In this document: piece after piece, positions 26,512-35,968 of the stretch
How positions within the stretch are numbered: position 1 is the first letter of the stretch
How the letters are laid out: the number at the start of each line of letters is the position of its first letter
Assembly (NCBI GenBank): GCA_029260295.1
Contig: JAJDDN010000007.1
Location: forward strand, 248,001 to 312,000
From: Phycisphaerales bacterium
Lineage (GTDB): Bacteria; Planctomycetota; Phycisphaerae; Phycisphaerales; UBA1924
Length of the DNA: 64,000 bases
Direction of reading: 5' to 3'
Program-made: the position numbers and the translations under genes
The notes under the pieces: model-generated
What the model saw: the letters and a program-made list of their open reading frames with translations, nothing else
Told to the model about the DNA's origin: nothing
The model's database searches: none

Positions 26512-27438
26512 TTACTCTGGGCAGGTCTGCTGGTAGATATATTCAATGTCGGCGATCAGGATGTATGACCCGTCGTCTTGGTGAACCAGTCCCTTGAGGA
26601 ACTCCGCGTTGTCGGTTGAGTCCGGGAGTGCTTCGATCTTGATGTTTGGGCAATCAAAGACTGAATGCACTTCATCAACAATCAGGCCTATTTTTTGAGT
26701 CTCATGCTCGGTAATGATCATCATGCTCGAATGAGCGGTCTTCACTGTTTCAATAAATGTCTTGAAGAGATGCTTCATCTTGGCAAAATCGGTGTCCCAA
26801 GCATTATCTAGAATCTTTGTGGCCTCTTGGATTTCATCCCTGCCGACCATGCCCAGCACTGTTTTTGCAATCGAATGAATCCGCTTATGTGGCTCATCAA
26901 AGCTATCAAAGATTGATTTGAGTGTCGTGTCGCCCTTGGTCAACGCCTCCAAACAAGCGGGTGTGTTACGGAGATTTGTGTACCATTTGCCGAATGAACA
27001 CTTGGTCGGATCAATTGCCTTTGTAAACGAATCCCCGTTCACCACACAGGCTCGGAGTTCGGTCAGCCAATCGACATGATCTTTCTCGCATTTGGCAAGC
27101 ATCGAGCTCAGCTCTTGAACCTCGCCTTCATGGGATCTGAAACTCAGCAATGACCGAGTGTCAATTGCAGGGATAATCGAGCCGCGGTGATTAATTACAC
27201 CCTGGACATAAGGCGGAGCATGCGACACACGCGTGATCTGAGTCATGGTCGAATCCATGAGCTCAACGGTGCAGTCTGTTGATATACCGTACATGTTCTT
27301 GTTAATTTCAACAACAACATACCTGGTAACATCATCGGCAACAACAGAGTTGTTTTCGATGGAATGAGCTACATCCTGATTAATCTCGTCTACGGTCGGT
27401 GCTTGTGTTTGTGTCATGGATTGTGTATCGGGCATCAT
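26512..27438 (-). CDS. CheW-like coupling protein with inserted CZB zinc domain
   Basis: The protein has 308 residues. The first CheW half lies at about 38-105 (RYVVVEINKNMYGIST, ITRVSHAPPYVQGVINHRG) and the second at about 236-303 (KIGLIVDEVHSVF, FLKGLVHQDDGSYILIADI). Between them sits a chemoreceptor zinc-binding (CZB) domain: His121 and Trp124 in HVDWL, Cys147 and Trp152 in CSFGKWY, His184 and His188 in PHKRIH. CheW links receptors to the CheA kinase; CZB domains sense zinc or hypochlorous acid at their Cys. The fusion suggests redox- or zinc-gated coupling. No other chemotaxis gene is adjacent. The ATG at 27417 (MTQTQAP) is an alternative start. Confidence 0.85.
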   Translation of the reverse strand: MMPDTQSMTQTQAPTVDEINQDVAHSIENNSVVADDVTRYVVVEINKNMYGISTDCTVELMDSTMTQITRVSHAPPYVQGVINHRGSIIPAIDTRSLLSFRSHEGEVQELSSMLAKCEKDHVDWLTELRACVVNGDSFTKAIDPTKCSFGKWYTNLRNTPACLEALTKGDTTLKSIFDSFDEPHKRIHSIAKTVLGMVGRDEIQEATKILDNAWDTDFAKMKHLFKTFIETVKTAHSSMMIITEHETQKIGLIVDEVHSVFDCPNIKIEALPDSTDNAEFLKGLVHQDDGSYILIADIEYIYQQTCPE

Positions 27439-27730
27439 TTACACACCCATAACGCAAACAATCAAGAGATGAACAGAATTCTAGTTCAACCCAGATTACA
27501 CACGGGACCATCTGCGGTTATCGCTGCTGAGCCCATATGAACTCAGTCTCGTCCTCACCCATTCAGGGCGTATCATGCACATCCATTTATGAGCTTTGTT
27601 CTTCAAACCCCCCCTGTGTACGCCCGGCAATTGCCCAAACATGAATATACCCAATATCTGTGACTACTGAAACTTTCTGGCCCAGAGCACATAGAACATA
27701 TTCACCGCATTTTACCTTAGGAGTCTCAAC

Positions 27731-29155
27731 TTGCCATCTTCTCACTTTACACGACTCGCTTCCCAAGGGGCTCTCTGGACCCCAATCCTGCTGTTCATCT
27801 TTGGACTCGCAATCTGCAGTTGCACCACTGCTGCTGCCACGCAGACGCAGCCCCAGGAATCCACACTCTCCCCCGAGCGTCTCCAAGAGCATATTGATTC
27901 ATTCGAATATGTCTGGAACAGTGTCAAATCAAACCACTGGGACCCCGACCTCAACGGCGTCGACTGGGACTTGGCCAGAACCGACCTGCTCCCAAAGGTC
28001 CAGAACGCGACTTCAGACAATGAAGCACGCGCCGCGATGAACGAACTCCTCGAACGCCTCGAGCAATCCCACTTCGGGATCATCCCGAGCACCTCCTACA
28101 ACAAACTCGAAGAAGAGTCCACCGTCATCAGCGACCCAGACAAACCCGACAAACCTGCAGGCTCCATTTCAGACAACCCAGAACCCGAGCCCGGCTACAC
28201 AGGCATGAACATCCGGCTCATCGGCGATCAGTTCCTCGTCACCAAGCTCGTCCCAGACGCTCCGGCATCAGAGGCCGGCGTCCAAACAGGCTGGATTATT
28301 GAATCGATCCGTGGCCGAAAGATGAGCTCGCTCATCGAAATCTCCAACGAAATCAATGGGGTGATGCGGCCAGAAACACAGGCCGGGCTCATCGTCTTCT
28401 CCCGCCTCCGTGGCGATACCGGCGACACCATCGACATGACCTTCATTGACGGGAACAACCAAACCCAAGAACGCACACTCACCTTCGCAAAAGCCCCCGG
28501 AGTCATGGGCAGCGTGGGCCAGCTCCCAGAAATGCTCATCGAGGTCGAAGCCGACACGCTTAACGACGGCATCGGCTACTTCCGCCTCAGCATGTTCATG
28601 AGCCCGGGAACAGTCCTTCCGACCTACCAGCGGTTCATCAAGGAGCACAAAGAAGCACCGGGTATCGTGATCGACATGCGGGGAAACTTCGGCGGGATCA
28701 TCCTCATGGCCCCCGGCATGATCAACTGGCTCATCTCCGAAAAAGACATGACCCTGGGCACCATGAAAATGCGTGACCAACTCCGCGGAGCATTCGAGAT
28801 CCCGCTGATGCTCAATCCACGCAGGAAGAACTACACCGGCAAGGTCGCGGTGCTCATCGACGAGATGAGCATCTCAAACGCCGAGATCCTCGCAGCGGGG
28901 CTCAAGGACATCGGCCGGGCCCGGGTCTTTGGCACCCGCACCGCGGGCCTTGTGCTCCCCTCAACCGTTGAGCGACTCCCCAACGGGGACGGGTTCCAGT
29001 ACGCCTTCGCTTCCTATACCACCGGCGGGGGCTACACCCTCGAGGGCGTTGGCGCGATCCCCGATGTCGATATCCAGTACACCCGCCAGAGCCTGCTCGA
29101 TGGCCGCGATGTGGTGCTCGAATCCGCCTTGGACTGGATCGACAGCGAAGAGTAA
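27731..29155 (+). CDS. S41 family peptidase, exported
   Basis: The 474-residue protein has a hydrophobic start (ILLFIFGLAICSC) that may be a lipobox signal at Cys31. A helical cap domain follows, then a PDZ domain at about 155-250 (MNIRLIGDQFLVTKLVPDAPA) and an S41 protease core: GIGYFRLSMF, VIDMRGNFGG, and DEMSISNAEILAAGLKDI with the nucleophile Ser. The Lys that C-terminal processing proteases carry after the Ser helix is not in the expected VFGTRTAGL segment, so the catalytic set may be of the Ser/Glu/His type. The TTG start is supported by TAGGAG seven bases upstream. Confidence 0.85.
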   Translation: MPSSHFTRLASQGALWTPILLFIFGLAICSCTTAAATQTQPQESTLSPERLQEHIDSFEYVWNSVKSNHWDPDLNGVDWDLARTDLLPKVQNATSDNEARAAMNELLERLEQSHFGIIPSTSYNKLEEESTVISDPDKPDKPAGSISDNPEPEPGYTGMNIRLIGDQFLVTKLVPDAPASEAGVQTGWIIESIRGRKMSSLIEISNEINGVMRPETQAGLIVFSRLRGDTGDTIDMTFIDGNNQTQERTLTFAKAPGVMGSVGQLPEMLIEVEADTLNDGIGYFRLSMFMSPGTVLPTYQRFIKEHKEAPGIVIDMRGNFGGIILMAPGMINWLISEKDMTLGTMKMRDQLRGAFEIPLMLNPRRKNYTGKVAVLIDEMSISNAEILAAGLKDIGRARVFGTRTAGLVLPSTVERLPNGDGFQYAFASYTTGGGYTLEGVGAIPDVDIQYTRQSLLDGRDVVLESALDWIDSEE

Positions 29156-29244
29156 TCCAAGAATTTTAGTTAAATCTGTTTCCATTTTTAAACTGATAGA
29201 ATGCAACACTCAGCATTGATCACCCGCCTTTAGGAGCAATACCA

Positions 29245-30090
29245 ATGAAGTTCACACAACACCCAAAGAACACCCTGATGACTCTTCTGGCAGGCGCAAT
29301 GATGCTGCCCGTCGCACTCCAGTCCGGCTGCGAATCAAGCCCGACCCCGATCGCCCAATCAACACTCGCCGATCAAATCAATATCATCGACGCCGAGGCC
29401 AAGGCGGTCTGGGTCAGAGCCCTTGAAGCATCAATGGGTGGTGCTGCAGACGGTCAGGCGATCCAGTCCCTGCGCCTGACCGGCACCATGTCCATGCCTT
29501 CCCAAGGCATCAACGCGAGCATGAACATCCTCATCGCCACAGACCAAGGCGTCCACCTGCTTATGGACATCCCGGGCCTGGGCGCTTTCGAGCAGGGCTT
29601 GTCGGGCGATGTTGCTTGGTCTACCAACATGATGGAAGGCCCTAAGGTTCTCGATGGCCCAGAAGCCAAGCAGTTCCACAAGCAAGGCGATATCTACGCG
29701 GATCTCCACTGGGACCAGTACTACGAATCCATCACCTTCAAAGGCCAAGAAGCCGTCACCATGCCGGATGAAACCGAGGTCATGACCAACGCCCTTGAGC
29801 TGCTTTCCATTGACGACGACACCGTCTCCACGCACTACTTCAGCGTTGAATCAGGCCTGCTTGTCAAGTCGGTCACCGATGTCACCATCGCCGGCGGAGC
29901 CAAGATCCCATCAACCGCCTACACCATGGACTACCGCGATGTCGGCGGCATCAAACTCCCATTCAAAACCATCTCCTCAACAGGACCCATGCAGCAGATC
30001 ATAGAGTTCTCAGCGGTCGAGGTTAATGTCGAGATCGGCGAAGGCGAACTCGATCTCCCAGAAGAGATCCAAGAACTCCTCGAAGACTAA
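29245..30090 (+). CDS. Periplasmic lipoprotein, DUF4292/LolA-like
   Basis: The 281-residue protein has a lipobox LQSGC (Cys near residue 29) after a typical signal sequence. The mature part repeats the pattern of outer-membrane-lipoprotein-sorting folds: SLRLTGTMSMPSQGINASMNI, then WSTNMMEGPKVL and IKLPFKTISSTGP strands. This fold accepts lipid or peptide ligands. AGGAG lies before the ATG. It follows the S41 peptidase by 90 bases and may share its transcript, so a role in envelope protein handling is possible. The family assignment is from strand pattern only. Confidence 0.65.
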   Translation: MKFTQHPKNTLMTLLAGAMMLPVALQSGCESSPTPIAQSTLADQINIIDAEAKAVWVRALEASMGGAADGQAIQSLRLTGTMSMPSQGINASMNILIATDQGVHLLMDIPGLGAFEQGLSGDVAWSTNMMEGPKVLDGPEAKQFHKQGDIYADLHWDQYYESITFKGQEAVTMPDETEVMTNALELLSIDDDTVSTHYFSVESGLLVKSVTDVTIAGGAKIPSTAYTMDYRDVGGIKLPFKTISSTGPMQQIIEFSAVEVNVEIGEGELDLPEEIQELLED

Positions 30091-30102
30091 ACAACAAAAG
30101 CC

Positions 30103-31470
30103 TTAAGCCTTCACCACGCGAGCGACAATGTTGCTCGCGTTTTTCATGGCATTTCGGGTATCGACAACCAGCGAAGCGTGCCGGCCAATACAGCCCCAAT
30201 CGATCCCGTCGTGGTCGGTAATAATCAGCACGCAATCGGCCTCAGACAGTTCCGATTGATTAAGCTCAACAGAATCAAGCTCGATCCGGTACCGCCGCAT
30301 GCTCGGGAACGACGCAATATGCGGGTCATGAAACTTCACGACCGCGCCCTGCTCGGTGAGGAGTTTAATGATCTCGGCCGAAGGAGCCTCGCGGATGTCG
30401 TCCACATTGGGTTTGTACGCCACACCGATGATGAGCACCTTTGACCCTGAAAGCACCTTGCCATCTTCGATCAGCGACTCGCCAACACGGGTCACAACAT
30501 GGCTGGGCATCCGCCGGTTAATCTCCCCGGCCAGCTCAACAAACCGAGTCTCGTGGCCAACTTGTTTAGCCTTCCACGCAAGATAAAACGGATCGATGGG
30601 AATGCAGTGCCCGCCCAGCCCGGGCCCGGGATAGAACGCCTCGAACCCGAACGGCTTGGTTTTGGCCGCCTCGATCACTTCCCAGATGTCAATATCCATC
30701 CGATCAAACACCAGCTTGAGCTCGTTGACCAGCGCGATGTTGACCGCGCGGTACACATTTTCGAGCAGCTTGGCCGCCTCGCCGATCTCGCTGCTCCCCA
30801 CCGGGTAGACATGCTCGATACATTTCTGGTAGAACTCGGTCGCCAGTGTTCCGGATGCTTCATCAACCCCGCCGACGATTTTGGGGATCATCGAGGTCAC
30901 CATCCCCGCGCGGCCCGGGTCTTCGCGCTCGGGGGAATAAGCCACAAAGAAATCAACCCCCGATTCCAATGGAAGACCCCGGCCTCTTGCCGCGTCTTCA
31001 AGGATTGGCGCAACAACATCGCGCGTGGTCCCCGGATAAGTCGTCGATTCAAGAATAACGAGTTGCCCAGACCGCAACGATTTCCCAACAGTCTGCGCAC
31101 TCCCAGACACAAAGCTCAGATCCGGCTCGCGACGCTCGTCGATCGGCGTGGGCACACACAGAATCACGATATCCGCCTGCACCAGGATCTGTTCATCAGA
31201 ACTCGCCTCAAACCGATCCGACCGGGCCAGTTTCTGGGTCAGTTCATCACCAAGATGCTTGAGGTACGACTCGCCCCGCCCGAGCATCTCGATCTTCGAA
31301 TGATCCACATCAAACCCGATCACCGAGAACCCGGCATCAAGCACCGCCTGAACAAGCGGGAGCCCCACATACCCGAGCCCAACAACGCCAACGCGAGCGG
31401 ACTTGTCACGGATCTTGCCCAGCAGTTCACTGCCGGCCTGGCTCATTGGCTGATTCTCTGGAGTCGTCAT
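30103..31470 (-). CDS. Nucleotide sugar dehydrogenase (UDP-N-acetylglucosamine/mannosamine type)
   Basis: The 455-residue enzyme oxidises the C6 hydroxyl of a UDP-sugar to a uronic acid with two NAD. It has the NAD fold GVVGLGYVGLPLV near residue 28, CVPTPIDERREPDLSFV, ESTTYPGTT, EAAKLLENVYRAVNIALVNE, the catalytic Cys in GPGLGGHCIPIDPFYLAWK and the C-terminal DIREAPS motif. The H-C-I-P-I-D-P form is that of WbpA/TviB/WecC-type enzymes for N-acetyl-hexosamine substrates. UDP-glucose dehydrogenase has GxCFPKD instead. With the O-antigen-ligase-like gene just upstream it points to surface polysaccharide synthesis. Confidence 0.9.
   Translation of the reverse strand: MTTPENQPMSQAGSELLGKIRDKSARVGVVGLGYVGLPLVQAVLDAGFSVIGFDVDHSKIEMLGRGESYLKHLGDELTQKLARSDRFEASSDEQILVQADIVILCVPTPIDERREPDLSFVSGSAQTVGKSLRSGQLVILESTTYPGTTRDVVAPILEDAARGRGLPLESGVDFFVAYSPEREDPGRAGMVTSMIPKIVGGVDEASGTLATEFYQKCIEHVYPVGSSEIGEAAKLLENVYRAVNIALVNELKLVFDRMDIDIWEVIEAAKTKPFGFEAFYPGPGLGGHCIPIDPFYLAWKAKQVGHETRFVELAGEINRRMPSHVVTRVGESLIEDGKVLSGSKVLIIGVAYKPNVDDIREAPSAEIIKLLTEQGAVVKFHDPHIASFPSMRRYRIELDSVELNQSELSEADCVLIITDHDGIDWGCIGRHASLVVDTRNAMKNASNIVARVVKA
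30116..30144 (+). terminator. Rho-independent terminator inside a convergent gene
   Basis: ACGCGAGC (30116-30123) pairs with GCTCGCGT (30133-30140) around a nine-base loop and is followed by TTTT. It serves the plus-strand lipoprotein gene but lies within the last codons of the minus-strand dehydrogenase gene. Confidence 0.8.
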
Positions 31471-31508
31471 ACATCACTTTCTATTCAACAGCAGGTCCCA
31501 AACTCATT

Positions 31509-32843
31509 CTAGGTCGGATCCTGCTCAACGCCAGTGTTTGGGATATACGCCGGGCACAACGCCGCCAGCACACCCACCATCGCCATCGTGTTGACATTGA
31601 TCAGCACCGAATCAAACCCGCTGACCAGAACCAGCCCCAAAGCCGCAAAGAACGGCCCCATCAAATAGGTCCCCCGATCGGGCGCAGGCACACACCGCCA
31701 CCCATTGACCAGCAGCACAGCCCCCAGCAGCACACCGATCAGCACCCCCGGCCATCCGTGCTCTGACCACAGCCGGAGAAGTGTCGAGTGGGGATGCGCC
31801 TGGTCATCGGTGTCATCAGCCGTCGACTCAACCATCCAAATTCCAAACCCGCCAGCCCCCAATCCATGAACCGGACGCCCGGCACCGGCAAGGATCGCCT
31901 GATGACCCATCGACATCCGTGCTCCCGTTGGGCTCGATATGTCCCCATCAATCGCCCGGGTGATCTCATCACGCGCATTGCCAAGCCGCTGCGAGATTGC
32001 ATCACCGCCTACAAGGGCCATCGTCACAATCACCACAGCGATCACACCGCCGCCAACCAACACCGCTCTTGGCTTGAGCTTTCCAAGCCCTCCCGCCACA
32101 ACCAGCGAGATCACGACAAGCAGAACTCCCGCGATCCACGCCCCACGGGTTCCCGTCGCGATCAGTGCCGCGATCGTCACCGCCGAACCTATCAATCCGA
32201 CCATGCGCCCACGCCCGCTGCCCATCACCGCCGCCGGCAGATGCAGCCCAAGAGCCGCCACGAGCATCGATCCCCCCACCGCCGGGCCCCACCATCCCGA
32301 GATCCGTTCGGGCTCATGCCACAACCGATCGGCGAGCCATTGGTTCCCGAACCCATCAAACGCATCCACCACCTGCGCGCCGTACCCGATCACAAACCCG
32401 AAACACAAACACGCGATCAGCAACCGCCGATGCTCAATTACTGGAAACACAAAGCCCAGCAACATCAGCCAGCGCATCTCGCTCAAATGCTCAAGCCCCG
32501 CGTGGACATCGGGCGACCACAACAAACTCAGCCCCATCAATCCCGCAAGCAGCAAGCTCACCAGCACGAACGGCTGGCCAAACCCATGAATCCAGATCGG
32601 GAAGGTATTGATCACCCGGACCATAAAGAACGCCGCCAGAGGCATCACAGCAATGTCCACCACACTCACCGGCCCCGCAATCCCGATCATCGCGATGCAT
32701 GCGAGCACCAGATGAATCCGATCCCCGATCCGGTCCCGAGCATGCATCCGCTCAAAGGCTAAATCACACTGATCGCGCGTGATGTACGATCCAGTCACAA
32801 AACCATTCAAATTTGAGAGCAATCGCTGTTTCAAGGGTGTCAC
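31509..32843 (-). CDS. O-antigen ligase/polymerase-like membrane protein
   Basis: The 444-residue protein (from GTG at 32843) has about 11 membrane segments. The periplasmic loop contains GAGGFGIWMVES and HPHSTLLRLWSEHGWPG, the H-x-x-x-x-x-L...E-x-G-x-x-G pattern of the Wzy_C/WaaL superfamily that joins or polymerises surface glycans. An internal TGTRGAWIAG matches the family's first conserved Arg segment. The frame is open to a TTG at 32897, but TATGAT at about 32904-32899 looks like a -10 box, which favours the later GTG. It lies 38 bases upstream of the UDP-sugar dehydrogenase on the same strand. Confidence 0.78.
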   Translation of the reverse strand: MTPLKQRLLSNLNGFVTGSYITRDQCDLAFERMHARDRIGDRIHLVLACIAMIGIAGPVSVVDIAVMPLAAFFMVRVINTFPIWIHGFGQPFVLVSLLLAGLMGLSLLWSPDVHAGLEHLSEMRWLMLLGFVFPVIEHRRLLIACLCFGFVIGYGAQVVDAFDGFGNQWLADRLWHEPERISGWWGPAVGGSMLVAALGLHLPAAVMGSGRGRMVGLIGSAVTIAALIATGTRGAWIAGVLLVVISLVVAGGLGKLKPRAVLVGGGVIAVVIVTMALVGGDAISQRLGNARDEITRAIDGDISSPTGARMSMGHQAILAGAGRPVHGLGAGGFGIWMVESTADDTDDQAHPHSTLLRLWSEHGWPGVLIGVLLGAVLLVNGWRCVPAPDRGTYLMGPFFAALGLVLVSGFDSVLINVNTMAMVGVLAALCPAYIPNTGVEQDPT

Positions 32844-32986
32844 TCTATCGTCACGGGCCGCCAAATGCGGCAACCAGAGCCTTCCCGGCCCGTACAATCA
32901 TACAGGCATCCGCACAATCACCGATATATTGGGAGATTGATGGACGCCAAGGCCGATGATTCTGATTATTACAAAGGTAACCGCTC

Positions 32987-34768
32987 ATGAATAAAATCCA
33001 CGCCACCATATCCTCGGCAACCCGTAGGTTGATCCTGATCGACTCGATCCGCACCATCACCATCTGCCTGGCCGCCGTGATCGCGCTGATGGTCTTTGCC
33101 CGGGCTGTCCAGAAAGTAGCCCCCGTCTTTGTGGTGCCTTGGAACATCGTCTTCATAGCCGCCCCGGTCGCAGCCATTCTCACCGGGCTCCTCTGGGCGT
33201 TTATCAAGCGTCCCTCACAAGCCAAGGCCGCGATGATCATTGACGAGCGTGCTGGGCTGCGAGAATCCATCTCCACCGCGCTCATCATCGAATCCCAGGA
33301 CGACGGCTGGTCCAAAGCGGTCGTCACCGATGCCACAGACAAAGCATCAAAGATCAATCTCAAATCCGCGCTCCCCATCACCGCCCCCAAGTTCTGGCCA
33401 ACCCCCCTAGTTGCAGGGCTCGCGCTGCTCGCGGTGTGGTGGCTGCCCGTCAAGGACCTGACCGGGCTCTACGCCAAGCAGCAAGAAAAGAAAGCCGAGT
33501 TGATCCAGACACAAGAAGTCGAATCTACGGTCGCCGAATCACAAGAAGCCCTTAAGAAAATCCTTGAGGACACCAAACTCGACTTTGCCGATGACGACAA
33601 CATTTTCGAGGACCTTCTTAAGCCCGAATCCAACGAGTACCTCTCCCCAGAAGAATCGCTCCGCAGCGCGATCAAGAACCTGACAAGTGTCGCCGACAAG
33701 CTCGAAGAGAAACGCAACAACGAAGACGGCGCAACCTTCGACGCCATCAAAGATGCAATGAAGTCACTCAACACCACCGAGGAATCCCCAGCCTCTGAAA
33801 TGGCCCGCGCCATGGCCCGCGGCGACTTCAAAGAAGCCAAGGAACAACTCGAGCAACTCGCCAAGCAGATGCAGAATGGGGACATGTCCGAGGAAGACAA
33901 GAAGAAAGCCGCCAAGCAGCTCCAAAGCATGAAGAAGCAGATGGAACAGATGGCCGAAAACTCCCAGCAGCTCGAAGAACAACTCAAAGCCGCGGGACTC
34001 AGCGAGCAGCAGGCCAAGCAGATGGCCTCCGATCCTGACGCTCTCAAAAAGGCACTTGAAGAAGCGGGCGCGACCCCCGAGCAGATCGAGTCACTCTCCA
34101 AAGCCGCCCAAGCCCAGCAGAAAGCTTCCGACGCCGCCGGCGCGATGTCACAAGCGATGGGACAGATGGCCCAAGGCATGCAGAGCGACAGCCCACAGCA
34201 AATGTCTGAGGGATCAGACGCGATGGGCAGCCAACTCTCAAATCTCGAAAACATGCAGCAAGAAGCCCAGTCGCTCGATTCAGCAATGAGCCAGGCCCAG
34301 CAGCAACTCGACCAGCTTTCCCAGTGCTCAAACCCAGGCGGTCAGAATCCGGGCGGAGGCCAGCAAGGCCAGTACCCATCCTCCGGGCAGTACGCCAAGG
34401 GCAGTTCACAGCGCCAAGGATCAGGCTCCGGCGGCGGCGGCCAAGGCCTCGGTGCTTCCCCGCAAGAACAGGGTGCCGACTTTACCATCAACAAAGAGCA
34501 CGCCGAAGTCCGCACCACCGCCGAAGGGCCCGTGATCGCATCAACAATGGTCCAGGGCTCGCAGATCAAGGGCGAGTCCACAGCCGTCTTCTCCCAAGCC
34601 GTCGCCAGCGCCAAGACCCAGGCCAGCGAAGCCATTGAAACCAAACGCATCCCACGCGAATATGAATCGGCCGTCCAGAGCTACTTCGGGCGCCTTGACA
34701 AGGCCGCCAAAGAAGCCGAGGGAGATCCGGAATCCACACCAAAGCCCGCTGAATCAAATGACGACTGA
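32987..34768 (+). CDS. Membrane-anchored coiled-coil, Gln/Met-rich protein
   Basis: The 593-residue protein has two N-terminal spans (about 22-42 and 55-75), a third at about 140-158 (LVAGLALLAVWWLP), then a long coiled coil. The coiled coil is acidic at first (EKKAELIQTQEVES) and then Gln/Met/Lys-rich (QLEQLAKQMQNGDMSEEDKKKAAKQLQ cut here into heptads). A Gly/Ser/Gln-rich low-complexity segment follows (near residues 445-500) and a short conserved-looking end (IPREYESAVQSYFGRLDKA). The organisation resembles large helical membrane proteins found beside MoxR/BatA systems, but none of those genes are present. Function unknown. AAAGG precedes the ATG. Confidence 0.6.
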   Translation: MNKIHATISSATRRLILIDSIRTITICLAAVIALMVFARAVQKVAPVFVVPWNIVFIAAPVAAILTGLLWAFIKRPSQAKAAMIIDERAGLRESISTALIIESQDDGWSKAVVTDATDKASKINLKSALPITAPKFWPTPLVAGLALLAVWWLPVKDLTGLYAKQQEKKAELIQTQEVESTVAESQEALKKILEDTKLDFADDDNIFEDLLKPESNEYLSPEESLRSAIKNLTSVADKLEEKRNNEDGATFDAIKDAMKSLNTTEESPASEMARAMARGDFKEAKEQLEQLAKQMQNGDMSEEDKKKAAKQLQSMKKQMEQMAENSQQLEEQLKAAGLSEQQAKQMASDPDALKKALEEAGATPEQIESLSKAAQAQQKASDAAGAMSQAMGQMAQGMQSDSPQQMSEGSDAMGSQLSNLENMQQEAQSLDSAMSQAQQQLDQLSQCSNPGGQNPGGGQQGQYPSSGQYAKGSSQRQGSGSGGGGQGLGASPQEQGADFTINKEHAEVRTTAEGPVIASTMVQGSQIKGESTAVFSQAVASAKTQASEAIETKRIPREYESAVQSYFGRLDKAAKEAEGDPESTPKPAESNDD

Positions 34769-34784
34769 TTCAACCAAACTCTGA

Positions 34785-34790
34785 TACACT
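34785..34790 (+). promoter_or_regulatory. -10 box, leaderless start candidate
   Basis: TACACT is followed by TCCCGC and the ATG at 34797, with no ribosome-binding site between. Confidence 0.4.
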
Positions 34791-34796
34791 TCCCGC

Positions 34797-35882
34797 ATGA
34801 AACGAATCGCCCTTTGTCTATTGACAGCATTCATTCTCATTGCGTTTTTTTGGCCTTGGCCTCTCGTGCCACCGGTTGCAAATGACAAACAAACCGTCGT
34901 CCTCTACACCTCCGTCGATGACGAGTTCGCCAAGATGGTCGCCAGTGAGTTCACCGCAGAAACCGGCATCACCGTCAAACTCGTAGGCGATACCGAAGCC
35001 ACCAAAACCACCGGGCTCGTCGCTCGCCTCAAAGCAGAAGCAGTCGACCCCAAGTGCGATGTCTGGTGGTCTTCCGAACCCTTCGGCACCATTGAACTCA
35101 AAGAAGCTGGCGTCCTGAACAACACATATTTCAATGGCATCGTCCAAGACTGGCCAGAATCACTGCACGACCCAGACTGGACCTGGATCGGATTTGCAAG
35201 CCGCGCCCGTGTCATTGCCTACGCCACCGACCGGATCGACAGTCCCCCCACCACCCTCCGCGAATTTGCCCAGCAGCAATGGAAGGGCCGCATCGGGATG
35301 GCCCGCCCGCAGTTCGGCACCACCCGCGGGCACATGGGCATCCTCACATCCCGATGGGGACTCCCGCAGTTCGAGCACTGGCTCACGATGCTCAAAGCCA
35401 ACAACATCCGCTTGTACGACGGCAACGCATCGGTCGTCCGCGCCATCGCGATGGGCGAAATCGACCTGGGGCTCACCGATACCGACGATGTTTGGGCCGG
35501 CCAACGCAACAACTGGAAAGTTGATTGCGTCTACGAATCCTTCGACTCACCAATGATCATGACCACCCAGCCATCCAAAGGGCCAACCCTGCTCCCAAAC
35601 ACCATCGCAATCGTTGAAGGAAGCCCAAACCCGGCCAATGCCTACAAACTTGCCGAGTTCCTCGTCTCCCCGCGCGTAGAACAGCTCCTCGCCGAGTCCA
35701 CATCCAGAAACATCCCCGGAAACCCAGAGCTCGTAGACCTCTTCAACACCACGGCCCCAGAATCACTTACAGCACCGGATCCCAACCGCCTCGAAAGCCA
35801 GAGTATCTACCCAAATTTCTCGGACGCCGGCGCGATGATCCCGGATGCTCTTGACGCATGCGATCGAATCCTTACCCCATAA
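34797..35882 (+). CDS. Iron(III)-type ABC transporter substrate-binding protein
   Basis: The 361-residue exported protein has a signal anchor (LCLLTAFILIAFFWPW) and then VVLYTSVDDEFAKMVASEFTAETGITVKLV. That opening is characteristic of the FutA/FbpA/AfuA class of extracellular binding proteins. Family landmarks DVWWSSEPFGTIELKEAGVL, GRIGMARPQFGTTRGHMG and GEIDLGLTDTDDVWA follow. Two Tyr residues near the expected iron site are not obvious (a Phe/Tyr region at VYESFDS), so the ligand could be iron, thiamine or another small molecule. No permease or ATPase gene lies beside it, so it must pair with components elsewhere. It probably starts leaderless. Confidence 0.78.
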   Translation: MKRIALCLLTAFILIAFFWPWPLVPPVANDKQTVVLYTSVDDEFAKMVASEFTAETGITVKLVGDTEATKTTGLVARLKAEAVDPKCDVWWSSEPFGTIELKEAGVLNNTYFNGIVQDWPESLHDPDWTWIGFASRARVIAYATDRIDSPPTTLREFAQQQWKGRIGMARPQFGTTRGHMGILTSRWGLPQFEHWLTMLKANNIRLYDGNASVVRAIAMGEIDLGLTDTDDVWAGQRNNWKVDCVYESFDSPMIMTTQPSKGPTLLPNTIAIVEGSPNPANAYKLAEFLVSPRVEQLLAESTSRNIPGNPELVDLFNTTAPESLTAPDPNRLESQSIYPNFSDAGAMIPDALDACDRILTP

Positions 35883-35968
35883 CAAGCCCTGATAATCAAC
35901 GATTCGGACGGTACGCTCGCGCTGATCGGCGCAAACCGCGGCGATAACTCCGATTCCACAGGATCTCC

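Noticed and set aside
31788-32762. A 324-codon plus-strand open frame opposite the O-antigen-ligase-like gene
   Set aside because: Its composition (His/Arg/Pro/Gln-rich, no domains) is that of an antisense shadow; the minus-strand frame has membrane spans and family motifs.
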